From: Pedobacter sp. Hv1
GTDB taxonomy: Bacteria; Bacteroidota; Bacteroidia; Sphingobacteriales; Sphingobacteriaceae
Direction of reading: 5' to 3'
Assembly: GCF_001412215.1 (NCBI RefSeq)
Contig: NZ_LLWP01000008.1
Location: forward strand, 248,001-312,000
DNA: 64,000 bases
A program made the translations under genes and the position numbers. Of this stretch, positions 52,255-60,613 are shown in pieces. The notes under the pieces were generated by a model, which saw only the letters and a list, made by a program, of their open reading frames with translations, was not told the DNA's origin and did not search any database. The stretch's first letter is position 1; each line of letters begins with the position of its first letter.

Positions 52255-54125
52255 TGAAAAGCCTAAAATTAACCCTATTCACTGCCCTGATCTCATTTAC
52301 CATGACAGCTACTGCTCAAGTAACCGATTCGGCTTACGTGAGAAACAACTATACCAAAATAGAAAGACAAATTCCCATGCGAGATGGCGTAAAACTATTT
52401 ACAGCCATTTATATACCCAAAGACCAGAGTAAAAAATATCCCTTTTTAATTAACCGTACTCCTTACACGGTATCACCTTACGGCGAAGACAAATACAAAC
52501 TTAGCTTGGGCAGTTTTCCGGGGCTGATGCGAGAAGGATTCATCTTTGTATATCAAGACGTTCGTGGCCGATGGATGAGTGAAGGCGAGTTTGAAGACAT
52601 TAGGCCACAGACTACTAAAAAAGGAAAAAAAGACATCGACGAAAGTACCGACACTTACGATACGATTGATTGGTTGGTTAAAAACATCCAGAATAACAAT
52701 GGCAAGGCGGGTATCTCTGGTATTTCTTACCCAGGCTTTTATTCTACCACTTCGTTACCCAATGCGCACCCAGCCTTAAAAGCGGTTTCGCCACAGGCAC
52801 CTGTAACCGATTGGTTTTTGGGTGATGACTTTCATCACAATGGAAGCCTATTTTTAATGGATGCCTTTAGTTTCATGAGCAATTTTGGTGTACCACGTCC
52901 TAAACCGATTACCCCAGATAAAGGTCCTAAAGGTTTTGTTTTCCCTATTCAAGACAATTACCGCTTTTATTTAGAGGCCGGATCGGTTAAAAACCTAAAA
53001 GACAAATATTTTGCAGACAGTATCAAATTCTGGAACAACCTGTTCAAACATCCTAACCTAGACACTTTCTGGAGAGCCAGATTAATTACCCCACATTTAA
53101 CCAATGTGAAGCCTGCAGTGATGGTGGTGGGCGGTTTCTTCGATGCCGAAGATGCCTATGGAACTTTTGCTACCTACAAGGCCATTGAGAAACAAAATCC
53201 TGGTGCCAACAATATTCTGGTAGCTGGCCCTTGGTTTCATGGTGGTTGGGTACGCAGTACAGGCAGCAGTTTTGGCGATATCCAATTTGGACAACCAACA
53301 AGTACCTATTACCAAGAAAACCTCGAGCTGCCTTTCTTTAAATTCTACCTTAAGGGCGAAGGCAACTTCAATCCTGCCGAAGCCAATATTTTTGTAACGG
53401 GCAGCAACCAATGGAAAAGATTTAATGCTTGGCCTCCTGCAGAAACCGAAAGTAAAAACCTGTACCTACAGCCCAATGGCAAACTGGCCTTTACCAAAGT
53501 TGGCCGTACAGATAGTTGGGATGAATATGTAAGCGACCCCGCAAACCCCGTTCCCTACCAAGATGGGGTACAGGCCAGAAGAACCCGGGAGTACATGATA
53601 GACGACCAACGTTTTGCAGCCCGAAGACCAGATGTAAAAACCTATCAAACTGATGTCTTAACAGAAGACATTACCTTAACAGGACCTGTTTTGGCCAATT
53701 TGGTAGTAGCTACCACTGGTACCGACGCCGATTATGTGGTAAAACTGATCGACGTTTATCCAGAAGATGCACCAAATCCTAGCCCTAACCCTAAAAATTT
53801 AATGATGGGTGGTTACCAAATGTTGGTACGTGGCGAAATTATGCGTGGCAAGTACCGCAACAGTTTCGAAAAACCAGAAGCTTTTGTACCCAATGCCATT
53901 ACCAAAGTAAACTATGCCCTGCCAGATGTGGCACATACCTTTAAAAAAGGACACCGTATCATGATCCAGATCCAAAATACCTGGTTTCCATTGGCCGATA
54001 GAAACCCGCAAAAGTTTATGGACATTTATCAGGCAGAGCCGAAAGATTTTCAAAAAGCAACCCATAAAATATATCACGACACCTTTAATAGTTCGTTTAT
54101 TACCGTAAACGTACTAAAGCCATAA
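52254..54125 (+). CDS. Secreted CocE/NonD-family hydrolase, copy 2
   Basis: A 623-residue paralog of the preceding gene with the same layout: signal ending ATAQ, SYPGF nucleophile (GISGISYPGF), FFDAEDAYG, GPWFHGGW and the C-terminal jelly-roll. The substrate-binding region around residues 200-240 is clearly different (GVPRPKPITPDKGPKG versus VQKKDTTTT), so the pair probably divides the substrate range. It is coupled to copy 1 and followed after 4 nt by the peptidase. Confidence 0.9.
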   Translation: MKSLKLTLFTALISFTMTATAQVTDSAYVRNNYTKIERQIPMRDGVKLFTAIYIPKDQSKKYPFLINRTPYTVSPYGEDKYKLSLGSFPGLMREGFIFVYQDVRGRWMSEGEFEDIRPQTTKKGKKDIDESTDTYDTIDWLVKNIQNNNGKAGISGISYPGFYSTTSLPNAHPALKAVSPQAPVTDWFLGDDFHHNGSLFLMDAFSFMSNFGVPRPKPITPDKGPKGFVFPIQDNYRFYLEAGSVKNLKDKYFADSIKFWNNLFKHPNLDTFWRARLITPHLTNVKPAVMVVGGFFDAEDAYGTFATYKAIEKQNPGANNILVAGPWFHGGWVRSTGSSFGDIQFGQPTSTYYQENLELPFFKFYLKGEGNFNPAEANIFVTGSNQWKRFNAWPPAETESKNLYLQPNGKLAFTKVGRTDSWDEYVSDPANPVPYQDGVQARRTREYMIDDQRFAARRPDVKTYQTDVLTEDITLTGPVLANLVVATTGTDADYVVKLIDVYPEDAPNPSPNPKNLMMGGYQMLVRGEIMRGKYRNSFEKPEAFVPNAITKVNYALPDVAHTFKKGHRIMIQIQNTWFPLADRNPQKFMDIYQAEPKDFQKATHKIYHDTFNSSFITVNVLKP

Positions 54126-54129
54126 CCCC

Positions 54130-55788
54130 ATGAAAAAATTAAGTTTCGCCATACTCGCTTTATGCTTATTGAGCTACGGTACAAAAGCCCAACTTTTGGG
54201 CCCCGAAAAGAGCCATAGCAGAGCTGATAGCCTAAGAGGGATGTTAACTCCCCTTCGTACTTGTTACGACATTAATTATTACCATTTAGATGTGAAGATA
54301 GACATCGACAATAAATCGGTAAGTGGCAGTAATGAATTTGCCTTTACCGCAACCCAAGATTTTACCAAACTACAATTCGATCTTTTCGAAAACTTAAAAA
54401 TTGAAAAGGTAGTTTACAAAGGAGCCGAGCTTCCCTTTACCCGAGAATTTGGGGCTGTATTTGTAACCTTCCCAAAAATCATTAAAAAAGGCAGTAAAGA
54501 TCGTTTTACAGTTTTCTATAACGGAAATCCTAAAGTAGCACGCAACCCACCTTGGGATGGCGGTTTTATTTTCAAAAAAGACAAAGCAGGCAATCCATTT
54601 GTATCGGTAGCCTGCCAAGGTTTGGGTGCCAGTGTGTGGTGGCCAACCAAAGACCACCAAAGTGATGAAGTAGACAGCATGTTGATCAGTATCTCAATAC
54701 CTAAAGATCTGGATGAAGTTTCTAATGGCCGCTTACGCAGTATAGTAAATAAACCAAATGGTTACCGCCAGCACAATTGGTTTGTGGCCAATCCTATTAA
54801 CAACTATAATGTAACCTTCTATATTGGTAAATATGCCCATTGGACAGATAGTTACAATGGCGAAAACGGGCCATTAAGTATTGATTATTGGGCGTTAAGA
54901 GAAGACAGTGCCAAAGCTCGCCCACATTGGGATGCTGATGTAAAACCAATGCTAAAATCGTTCGAATATTGGTTTGGCCCCTACCCTTGGTACAAAGATG
55001 GCTATAAACTGGTACAGGCACCACATTTGGGCATGGAACACCAAAGTGCAGTAGCTTATGGCAACGAATTTAAAAAAGGCTACTTAGGTCGCGATATGTC
55101 TAAGACAGGACATGGCTTAAAATGGGATTTTATTACCGTACACGAAAGTGGCCACGAGTGGTTTGCCAATAATGTAACTACCAAAGACATTGCCGACATG
55201 TGGGTGCACGAAGGTTTTACCACCTACTCTGAAGCTTTGTTTACCGAATCTACTCAAGGCAAAAAAGCCGGCGAAGAATATGTAATTGGCTTAAGAAAAG
55301 GCATTGGCAACCAAACTCCGATTATTGGCCCCTACAATGTAAACGAAGAGGGCAGCCCAGATATGTACCCGAAAGGCGCTAACCTGATCCACACCATTCG
55401 CCAGTTGATTAACAACGATGAAAAATTTAGAGCCATACTAAGAGGCATTAACAAAACCTTTTACCACAAAACCGTTACCACCGCAGAAATAGAGAACTAT
55501 ATTGCCAAACAAAGTGGATTAAAACTCAACAAAATTTTTGACCAATACCTACGTTACATCAAAATACCGGTACTGGAATATAAAATTGCCAATGGTACGT
55601 TATCTTACCGCTGGGTTACCGACGTAACGGGATTTGACATGCCTGTTAAAGTTACGCTTAAGGCAAATGCATACAGCCTCATTAAACCAAGCAACGATTG
55701 GAAAACCATTAAAGTAGATGCTTCTATTAACGTGGACAATTTTAAAGCCGATCCAAACTTTTATATCAACATTAAAAAAGCCGAATAA
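54130..55788 (+). CDS. Secreted M1-family metallopeptidase
   Basis: A 552-residue exported zinc aminopeptidase (signal ends TKAQ). N-terminal saddle domain, then the exopeptidase motif equivalent GMEHQSAVAYG near 299 and the zinc site VHESGHEWFANN with the third ligand 18 residues downstream in WVHEGFTTYSEAL. It lacks the long C-terminal HEAT domain of larger M1 enzymes. Working with the two CocE hydrolases, it would digest extracellular peptides; this is inferred from tight linkage. Confidence 0.9.
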   Translation: MKKLSFAILALCLLSYGTKAQLLGPEKSHSRADSLRGMLTPLRTCYDINYYHLDVKIDIDNKSVSGSNEFAFTATQDFTKLQFDLFENLKIEKVVYKGAELPFTREFGAVFVTFPKIIKKGSKDRFTVFYNGNPKVARNPPWDGGFIFKKDKAGNPFVSVACQGLGASVWWPTKDHQSDEVDSMLISISIPKDLDEVSNGRLRSIVNKPNGYRQHNWFVANPINNYNVTFYIGKYAHWTDSYNGENGPLSIDYWALREDSAKARPHWDADVKPMLKSFEYWFGPYPWYKDGYKLVQAPHLGMEHQSAVAYGNEFKKGYLGRDMSKTGHGLKWDFITVHESGHEWFANNVTTKDIADMWVHEGFTTYSEALFTESTQGKKAGEEYVIGLRKGIGNQTPIIGPYNVNEEGSPDMYPKGANLIHTIRQLINNDEKFRAILRGINKTFYHKTVTTAEIENYIAKQSGLKLNKIFDQYLRYIKIPVLEYKIANGTLSYRWVTDVTGFDMPVKVTLKANAYSLIKPSNDWKTIKVDASINVDNFKADPNFYINIKKAE

Positions 55789-55810
55789 CAAACCTTATTC
55801 AATTATATCC

Positions 55811-55846
55811 ATGCCCAATTGTTAATCTTTAGCAATTGGGCATTTT
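55811..55846 (+). terminator. Terminator of the CocE-CocE-M1 operon
   Basis: Perfect 10-bp arms TGCCCAATTG / CAATTGGGCA, followed by TTTTCTTTTG, 24 nt past the peptidase stop. Confidence 0.75.
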
Positions 55847-55857
55847 CTTTTGTAAAT

Positions 55858-56340
55858 CTAGGGAATAGAGAATGGGAAATAGGGAATAGAGAGTTAGAGT
55901 TCAAAGTGGAAAGTTTAAAGTTGTAGGTTATAAGTGGGCTTTGTTCACAAAATGTGAATTTTGCTATGTGTATTCACAAAATTTGGATGCTTTGCTAAGT
56001 CTTTATACTAATGAACCAATGATGAATGAACTATTGTGTCTTTATACTTAGTACTAGGTACTTTTTACTAATAAACTAATGGCAAATGAACCAATGATAA
56101 AAAGTATGTCAGTCTGAGCCTGTCGAAGACCTCTTGGTAAAACATTTCGACAGGCTCAATGTGACAATTATTAGTTTTCAGTAAGCCAATTAACTAATGA
56201 ACGATTGAACCAATGAACAATTCTGTCTTTATACTTAGTACTAACTACTTTATACTAATGAACCAATGACAAATGAACTATTATATCTTTATACTTTGTA
56301 CTTACTACTTTATACTATTGAACTAACAAACAAATTTTCC
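55858..56340. repeat. Composite intergenic repeat module, copy C (inverted)
   Basis: Reverse complement of the module in copies A and B: GGGAATAG-type units first, then AAAGTTTAAAGTTG, TTGTTCACAAAATGTGAA, several TCTTTATACTTAGTACT units with AATGAACCAATGA, and the REP-like 13-bp inverted repeat TGAGCCTGTCGAA / TTCGACAGGCTCA at 56115-56127 and 56146-56158. Nothing else is seen in this 650-bp gap. Confidence 0.8.
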
Positions 56341-56438
56341 CTTCCCATGCAACGTTTTCAAAATAGAGAGCGTCTAATAAGAAAAGACCATTAATCTGGA
56401 GTGTTAGGACTCTAGAGCAACCATAAAAATAAACCAAA

Positions 56439-57176
56439 ATGAAAAAATTATTTATCTCTTTAAGCCTTAGTGTAGTATTGCTTAGCTTAAGCCTCGAGCC
56501 AGTTTTGGCTAGCTATCCAGTTTCGGTTTCCTTCTCTAAATCTAAAAAACAAGAAAGAGACGTTAAAAACTTTAATGGCGTAGCAGCTGGCGGGCCTATC
56601 AATGTAGTAATTACCTTAGGTAGTACCGAAGGTTTGAGATTTGAAGGCGATGCTGATGCAATCTCCACCTTAGTTGTTGAAGTAAAAGGCAATATCTTAG
56701 TGATTAGACCAGAAAATAGTTGGAAAAGCTGGTCGAGAAAATACGACAATAAAAAAATCACAGCCTACGTTTCGGCCAAAACCATTAAAAGCTTAACCAT
56801 GAGTGGATCTGGCAATCTATCTGTTAATGGAAAAATTAAAGAAAATACGCTAACAACCACTTTAAGTGGATCAGGTAGCATTACTGCAAATGCAGATATC
56901 GCTAATTATACTGGCGTGATCAGTGGATCGGGCAACCTGAACATTAGTGGTGGAGCAGACGATGCTACCATTACCATTAGCGGATCGGGTGCATTTACCA
57001 GAAAAGGATTTTCGGTAAGTCGTTTAAGCACGGTAATCAGTGGATCAGGTAGTGTTACAATAGTGGCTCAAGACAATATTGATGCAGTAATCAGCGGATC
57101 AGGTAGTATCAACTATAGCGGTGACCCTAAAGTAGAAAAAAGAGTATCAGGCTCTGGAAGAGTAAGAAAAATATAA
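56439..57176 (+). CDS. Secreted GIN-domain (DUF2807) protein
   Basis: A 245-residue exported protein (signal ends VLA). It is a right-handed beta-helix of the putative autotransporter adhesin head GIN domain, with seven SGSG turns roughly every 20 residues (MSGSGNLSV, LSGSGSITA, ISGSGNLNI, ISGSGAFTR, ISGSGSVTI, ISGSGSINY, VSGSGRVRK). Such proteins are common in Bacteroidota; the function is unknown. A terminator-like hairpin follows. Confidence 0.9.
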   Translation: MKKLFISLSLSVVLLSLSLEPVLASYPVSVSFSKSKKQERDVKNFNGVAAGGPINVVITLGSTEGLRFEGDADAISTLVVEVKGNILVIRPENSWKSWSRKYDNKKITAYVSAKTIKSLTMSGSGNLSVNGKIKENTLTTTLSGSGSITANADIANYTGVISGSGNLNISGGADDATITISGSGAFTRKGFSVSRLSTVISGSGSVTIVAQDNIDAVISGSGSINYSGDPKVEKRVSGSGRVRKI

Positions 57177-57202
57177 ACGCTTTTAACACACACACAAAAG
57201 CT

Positions 57203-57232
57203 AAGCTTCTCAATGGTATTGGGAAGCTTTTT
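57203..57232 (+). terminator. Terminator of the GIN-domain gene
   Basis: Stem AAGCTTCTC / GGGAAGCTT (one G-T mismatch) followed by TTTTTTG, 27 nt after the stop. Confidence 0.7.
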
Positions 57233-57251
57233 TGTTTATTGACTACACCAT

Positions 57252-57385
57252 GTTGGTCTGGATTTGCATGTTGGTCTGGATTTGCAATCCAGACTTATGA
57301 TGAATTGAGATTTGTAATCTCTATATCGTATTTGTTTCATATGTATTACAATGGTCGAGAAAATATTTCCAGACCAACATCCGAC
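57252..57385. repeat. GTCTGGATT-type hairpin repeat
   Basis: Tandem CATGTTGGTCTGGATTTG (twice), a perfect hairpin GTCTGGATT-TGC-AATCCAGAC (57274-57294), a second hairpin GAGATT-TGT-AATCTC (57307-57321) and an inverted CCAGACCAACAT at about 57370. Looks like a REP-type element. Confidence 0.65.
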
Positions 57386-57398
57386 CAACAGCACAACA

Positions 57399-57428
57399 AA
57401 AAAGCCAATCCTCAACAGATTGGCTTTT
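57399..57428 (-). terminator. Terminator of the outer-membrane protein gene at 57438
   Basis: Perfect stem AAAAGCCAATC / GATTGGCTTTT with T-run on the minus strand, 10 nt after the stop. Confidence 0.75.
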
Positions 57429-57437
57429 AAAGTTTAT

Positions 57438-58328
57438 TTAGAACTGGAAGCCTAAAACGGTTAGGCTTTCTACATATCTTATGGTTTGACTGGCCTTATC
57501 AATACTATTTCTGCCAGTGGTATGAATCTTAGTCAAGTCTGTAAAACCTACTTTAGCAGAACTTTGCAAATAGAACTTCTTGGTAAAATTGAATTTTAAT
57601 CCTGCTTTTAGAGAAACGCCATAACCTGCAAAATTCCAGAAATTGTTTTCTCCAACGCCAAACAACCTTACATCGGTACGTGGGATCATGGCTCCTACAC
57701 CAACACCTGTTTCTAAGGTCAACATCTGTTTTTGCGAACGGGCTACCCAAATATCATCGTAACGCTCTAACTCCGTGCTTACATAATTAAACCCATCGGT
57801 ATGCTCAAAAGTTAACATTTCTTCCTTTACCTGCAATGGGGTATTGTTGTACGTACCTGCATAAGCACCAGTTGCAATATCAGGGCTAGAGATAGTAGAA
57901 TTGATATAACCATCAACCTTAACCGTTTGCGGAATCTCCATTACATATTTCATGTGATCCCAACCCAAAGAGATGCTGTAATTATCTTTAATGAAATAAC
58001 CAAAACGCACATTGAACTGTGGTGTGGTCAATTCCATTGGATTGACGTAATCCCAAGATAATTTAGAAGGTCTGTCTTTTGCCTTTACATCCTTTAAGGT
58101 AAAATCGTAGCCAGGTCCTTTAAAGTTAATATCGCTGGTATCGTACCAAGAAAAGTTCCAGCCCCAATGCACAAACCATTCTCCTTTACGAGAGAAATTT
58201 CTTTTGGGCTCTCTAGAGAAAAGACTTCTACCAATTTTAGGTTGATCAACAGCTCTAGGGATGATATCTTGTGCACTTACTTTTTTTCCAAAAAGTAGCG
58301 CAAAAACTAGGATAGGTAAACGTCTCAT
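57438..58328 (-). CDS. Predicted outer-membrane beta-barrel protein
   Basis: A 296-residue protein I do not recognise by name. It has a signal peptide (ends VSAQ, residue 20), no Cys, alternating aromatic beta-strands (FNVRFGYFIKDNYSISLGWDHM, GVSLKAGLKFNF, FYLQSSAKVGF) and a terminal aromatic residue (LGFQF), the usual mark of an outer-membrane barrel. It lies 85 nt after the similarly built DUF2490 protein on the same strand, and the two may be co-transcribed. Confidence 0.75.
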   Translation of the reverse strand: MRRLPILVFALLFGKKVSAQDIIPRAVDQPKIGRSLFSREPKRNFSRKGEWFVHWGWNFSWYDTSDINFKGPGYDFTLKDVKAKDRPSKLSWDYVNPMELTTPQFNVRFGYFIKDNYSISLGWDHMKYVMEIPQTVKVDGYINSTISSPDIATGAYAGTYNNTPLQVKEEMLTFEHTDGFNYVSTELERYDDIWVARSQKQMLTLETGVGVGAMIPRTDVRLFGVGENNFWNFAGYGVSLKAGLKFNFTKKFYLQSSAKVGFTDLTKIHTTGRNSIDKASQTIRYVESLTVLGFQF

Positions 58329-58413
58329 GTTTCAAAAATCGGCAAAAAGTGTGATTTTTTATTTTATTTAACATTTCAAATGTATCAACAATGTTAAATA
58401 TGACTTTAAATCA

Positions 58414-59121
58414 TTAAAACCTAGTGTACACCGCCAACTGCACTACATTATTTACCGTGGTATTATTAACTCCTTTAATTGCTTGGTTAAGGTAACCAGC
58501 TTCGATATCTATCTTCTTAGAGAAACGGTAACCTGCAGCTAAATAAGCTCTGTTCTGATCAAAAAAACTCTTGTTCAACAAATCCTTATTTTGGATATTC
58601 AAGAAGGTCTCATTCTGCAAAGCAACAAATGCACCTTTGGTAAAAGCATCCTGCTTTTTTTGCAGTGGTTGGATCAACCTAAAGAAATAGCGCAAACGCT
58701 GTGAAAAGATATCATCGCCATTGGTTTCGATAAAACGTTGCTCTAACCTAAAACGATGCATGGCAAATACTGAGCTCATTTTATGATTGACAATATACTG
58801 CTCCCAGATACGGTGCTCTAACAAGGTTTGTTTATTGGGTATAGGAGAAAATTTATTGTTGGTGGTAGCCAACATATAACCTGCGGTTACATTACTTTTA
58901 TCGTTAAGGTAATACGTAAGCCCTGGTCTGAACAGGGTATTTCTTACATAGCCCCAGTCATCTGCGGTACGTACTTGTACATCGAGGGCAAGCCCCCACT
59001 TCTTGTTAAATTTGGTGGCATTAAAAAAGGCAAACCAACCCGAGTTTTGTTGTGTGGTTTGCGCACTTAACTGATTTACGCCTAAAAATAAAAAAAGGGC
59101 TACTGCTGCTATTCTTCTCAT
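58414..59121 (-). CDS. DUF2490 outer-membrane protein
   Basis: A 235-residue barrel-type protein with a signal peptide (ends LSAQ) and the DUF2490 start SGWFAFFNATKFNKKWGL, conserved HRFRLEQRF near 122, and a terminal RF. DUF2490 proteins are widespread in Bacteroidota with no assigned function. Upstream gene of the two-gene outer-membrane pair. Confidence 0.85.
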   Translation of the reverse strand: MRRIAAVALFLFLGVNQLSAQTTQQNSGWFAFFNATKFNKKWGLALDVQVRTADDWGYVRNTLFRPGLTYYLNDKSNVTAGYMLATTNNKFSPIPNKQTLLEHRIWEQYIVNHKMSSVFAMHRFRLEQRFIETNGDDIFSQRLRYFFRLIQPLQKKQDAFTKGAFVALQNETFLNIQNKDLLNKSFFDQNRAYLAAGYRFSKKIDIEAGYLNQAIKGVNNTTVNNVVQLAVYTRF

Positions 59122-59222
59122 AAAATGGATCTATAGGTATACTTGCGAAAATAGAAGAAAAATACAACTACACCCAATTGTAACATCATTTTATCGTAAA
59201 CAAAAAAGTCATTGCAAACAAA

Positions 59223-59250
59223 AAGCCCCATCAAAAAATTGACGGGGCTT
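59223..59250 (-). terminator. Terminator of the sucA-sucB operon
   Basis: Stem AAGCCCCGTCAA / TTGATGGGGCTT (one mismatch) followed by TTTTTGTT on the minus strand, 22 nt past sucB. Confidence 0.75.
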
Positions 59251-59271
59251 AAAATATAATCAATTAAGGTT

Positions 59272-60498
59272 TTACACCCCTAATAGCAATCTAGCTGGAT
59301 CTTCTAACAATTGTTTAACACGTACCAAGAAACCTACAGACTCACGTCCATCAATAATTCTATGATCGTAAGATAAAGCAATGTACATCATCGGACGAAT
59401 AACCACTTCTTTGTTCTCAGCAATAGGACGCTCGATAATGTTGTGCATTCCTAAAATAGCCGATTGTGGCGCATTGATAATTGGTGTAGACATCATTGAA
59501 CCAAACACACCACCATTGGTAATGGTAAACGTTCCACCAGTCATTTCTTCAATCGTCAATTTGCTATCTCTTGCTTTGGTAGCCAATTCAATTACCGTTT
59601 TTTCAATCTGTGCCAAGCTCATGCTCTCAGCATTTCTGATAATTGGCACTACCAATCCTTTTGGTGCAGAAACGGCGATAGAAACATCTACAAAATCATT
59701 GTACACAATTTCTTCGCCCTCAATACGAGCATTTACTGCAGGGAAATCTTTAGCTGCCTCACAAACTGCTTTGGTAAAGAAGCTCATGAAACCTAAGCCT
59801 ACACCAAATTTCTCTTTAAATTGGTCTTTATATTTACCTCTCAAATCCATGATTGGTTTCATGTTCACTTCGTTAAAAGTGGTTAACATGGCTGTTTCAT
59901 TTTTAACAGTTACCAAACGTTTGGCTACTGTTTTGCGCAATGGCGACATTTTCTCTCTGCGCTCTCCTCTAGCTCCTGCAACAGCAGCTGGTTGAGTTGT
60001 CGCTTTCGGGCTTTCTGCCTTTGCACTTGGTGCTTTTTCTGCTTTAGCAGCATCGTCTTTAGTAATGCGGCCATCAACACCAGTACCTTTTACACTACCT
60101 GCATCAACTCCTTTTTCTGCCAATATTTTAGCAGCCGATGGCGATGGTGTTCCTGTAGCATAGCTATCGCCAGATTTTTCTGCAACTGGTGCACTTACTT
60201 TATCAGCAACCGGAGCTGCTGCTTCAGCTTTAGGGCTTTCGGCCTTAGGGCTCGCTGCTGCGCCACCTTCTTCAATAGAACAAACTACCGCACCAATTGG
60301 CAAAGTATCACCTTCGCTTGCTACAATTTTTAAAGTTCCCGCTTTTTCGGCAGTTAATTCAAACGTTGCTTTATCCGATTCTAACTCTGCAATGATTTCG
60401 TCCATTTCAACAAAATCTCCATCGTTTTTAACCCAACGAGATAAAACTACTTCTGTAATCGATTCGCCAACTGGCGGAACTTTTATTTCTAAACCCAT
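59272..60498 (-). CDS. sucB: 2-oxoglutarate dehydrogenase E2 (dihydrolipoyl succinyltransferase)
   Basis: A 408-residue E2 of the 2-oxoglutarate dehydrogenase complex, transferring succinyl groups to CoA. One lipoyl domain ([11 protein letters not shown], Lys at about 43), an Ala/Pro/Lys-rich linker, a peripheral subunit-binding domain ([20 protein letters not shown]) and the catalytic domain with [15 protein letters not shown]. It follows sucA after 115 nt containing GGTTCATT-type repeats, and works with the E3 at 48389. Confidence 0.95.
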   Translation of the reverse strand: MGLEIKVPPVGESITEVVLSRWVKNDGDFVEMDEIIAELESDKATFELTAEKAGTLKIVASEGDTLPIGAVVCSIEEGGAAASPKAESPKAEAAAPVADKVSAPVAEKSGDSYATGTPSPSAAKILAEKGVDAGSVKGTGVDGRITKDDAAKAEKAPSAKAESPKATTQPAAVAGARGERREKMSPLRKTVAKRLVTVKNETAMLTTFNEVNMKPIMDLRGKYKDQFKEKFGVGLGFMSFFTKAVCEAAKDFPAVNARIEGEEIVYNDFVDVSIAVSAPKGLVVPIIRNAESMSLAQIEKTVIELATKARDSKLTIEEMTGGTFTITNGGVFGSMMSTPIINAPQSAILGMHNIIERPIAENKEVVIRPMMYIALSYDHRIIDGRESVGFLVRVKQLLEDPARLLLGV

Positions 60499-60613
60499 AA
60501 TTTAAAATATATGTTGTATTGTTAAGATGTTGATTGGTTCATTCGTTCAATTGTTCATTGGTTCACTAGTTGTGATCCTTCTCCAATCTCACTTCTCCAA
60601 TCTCATGTCTTTA

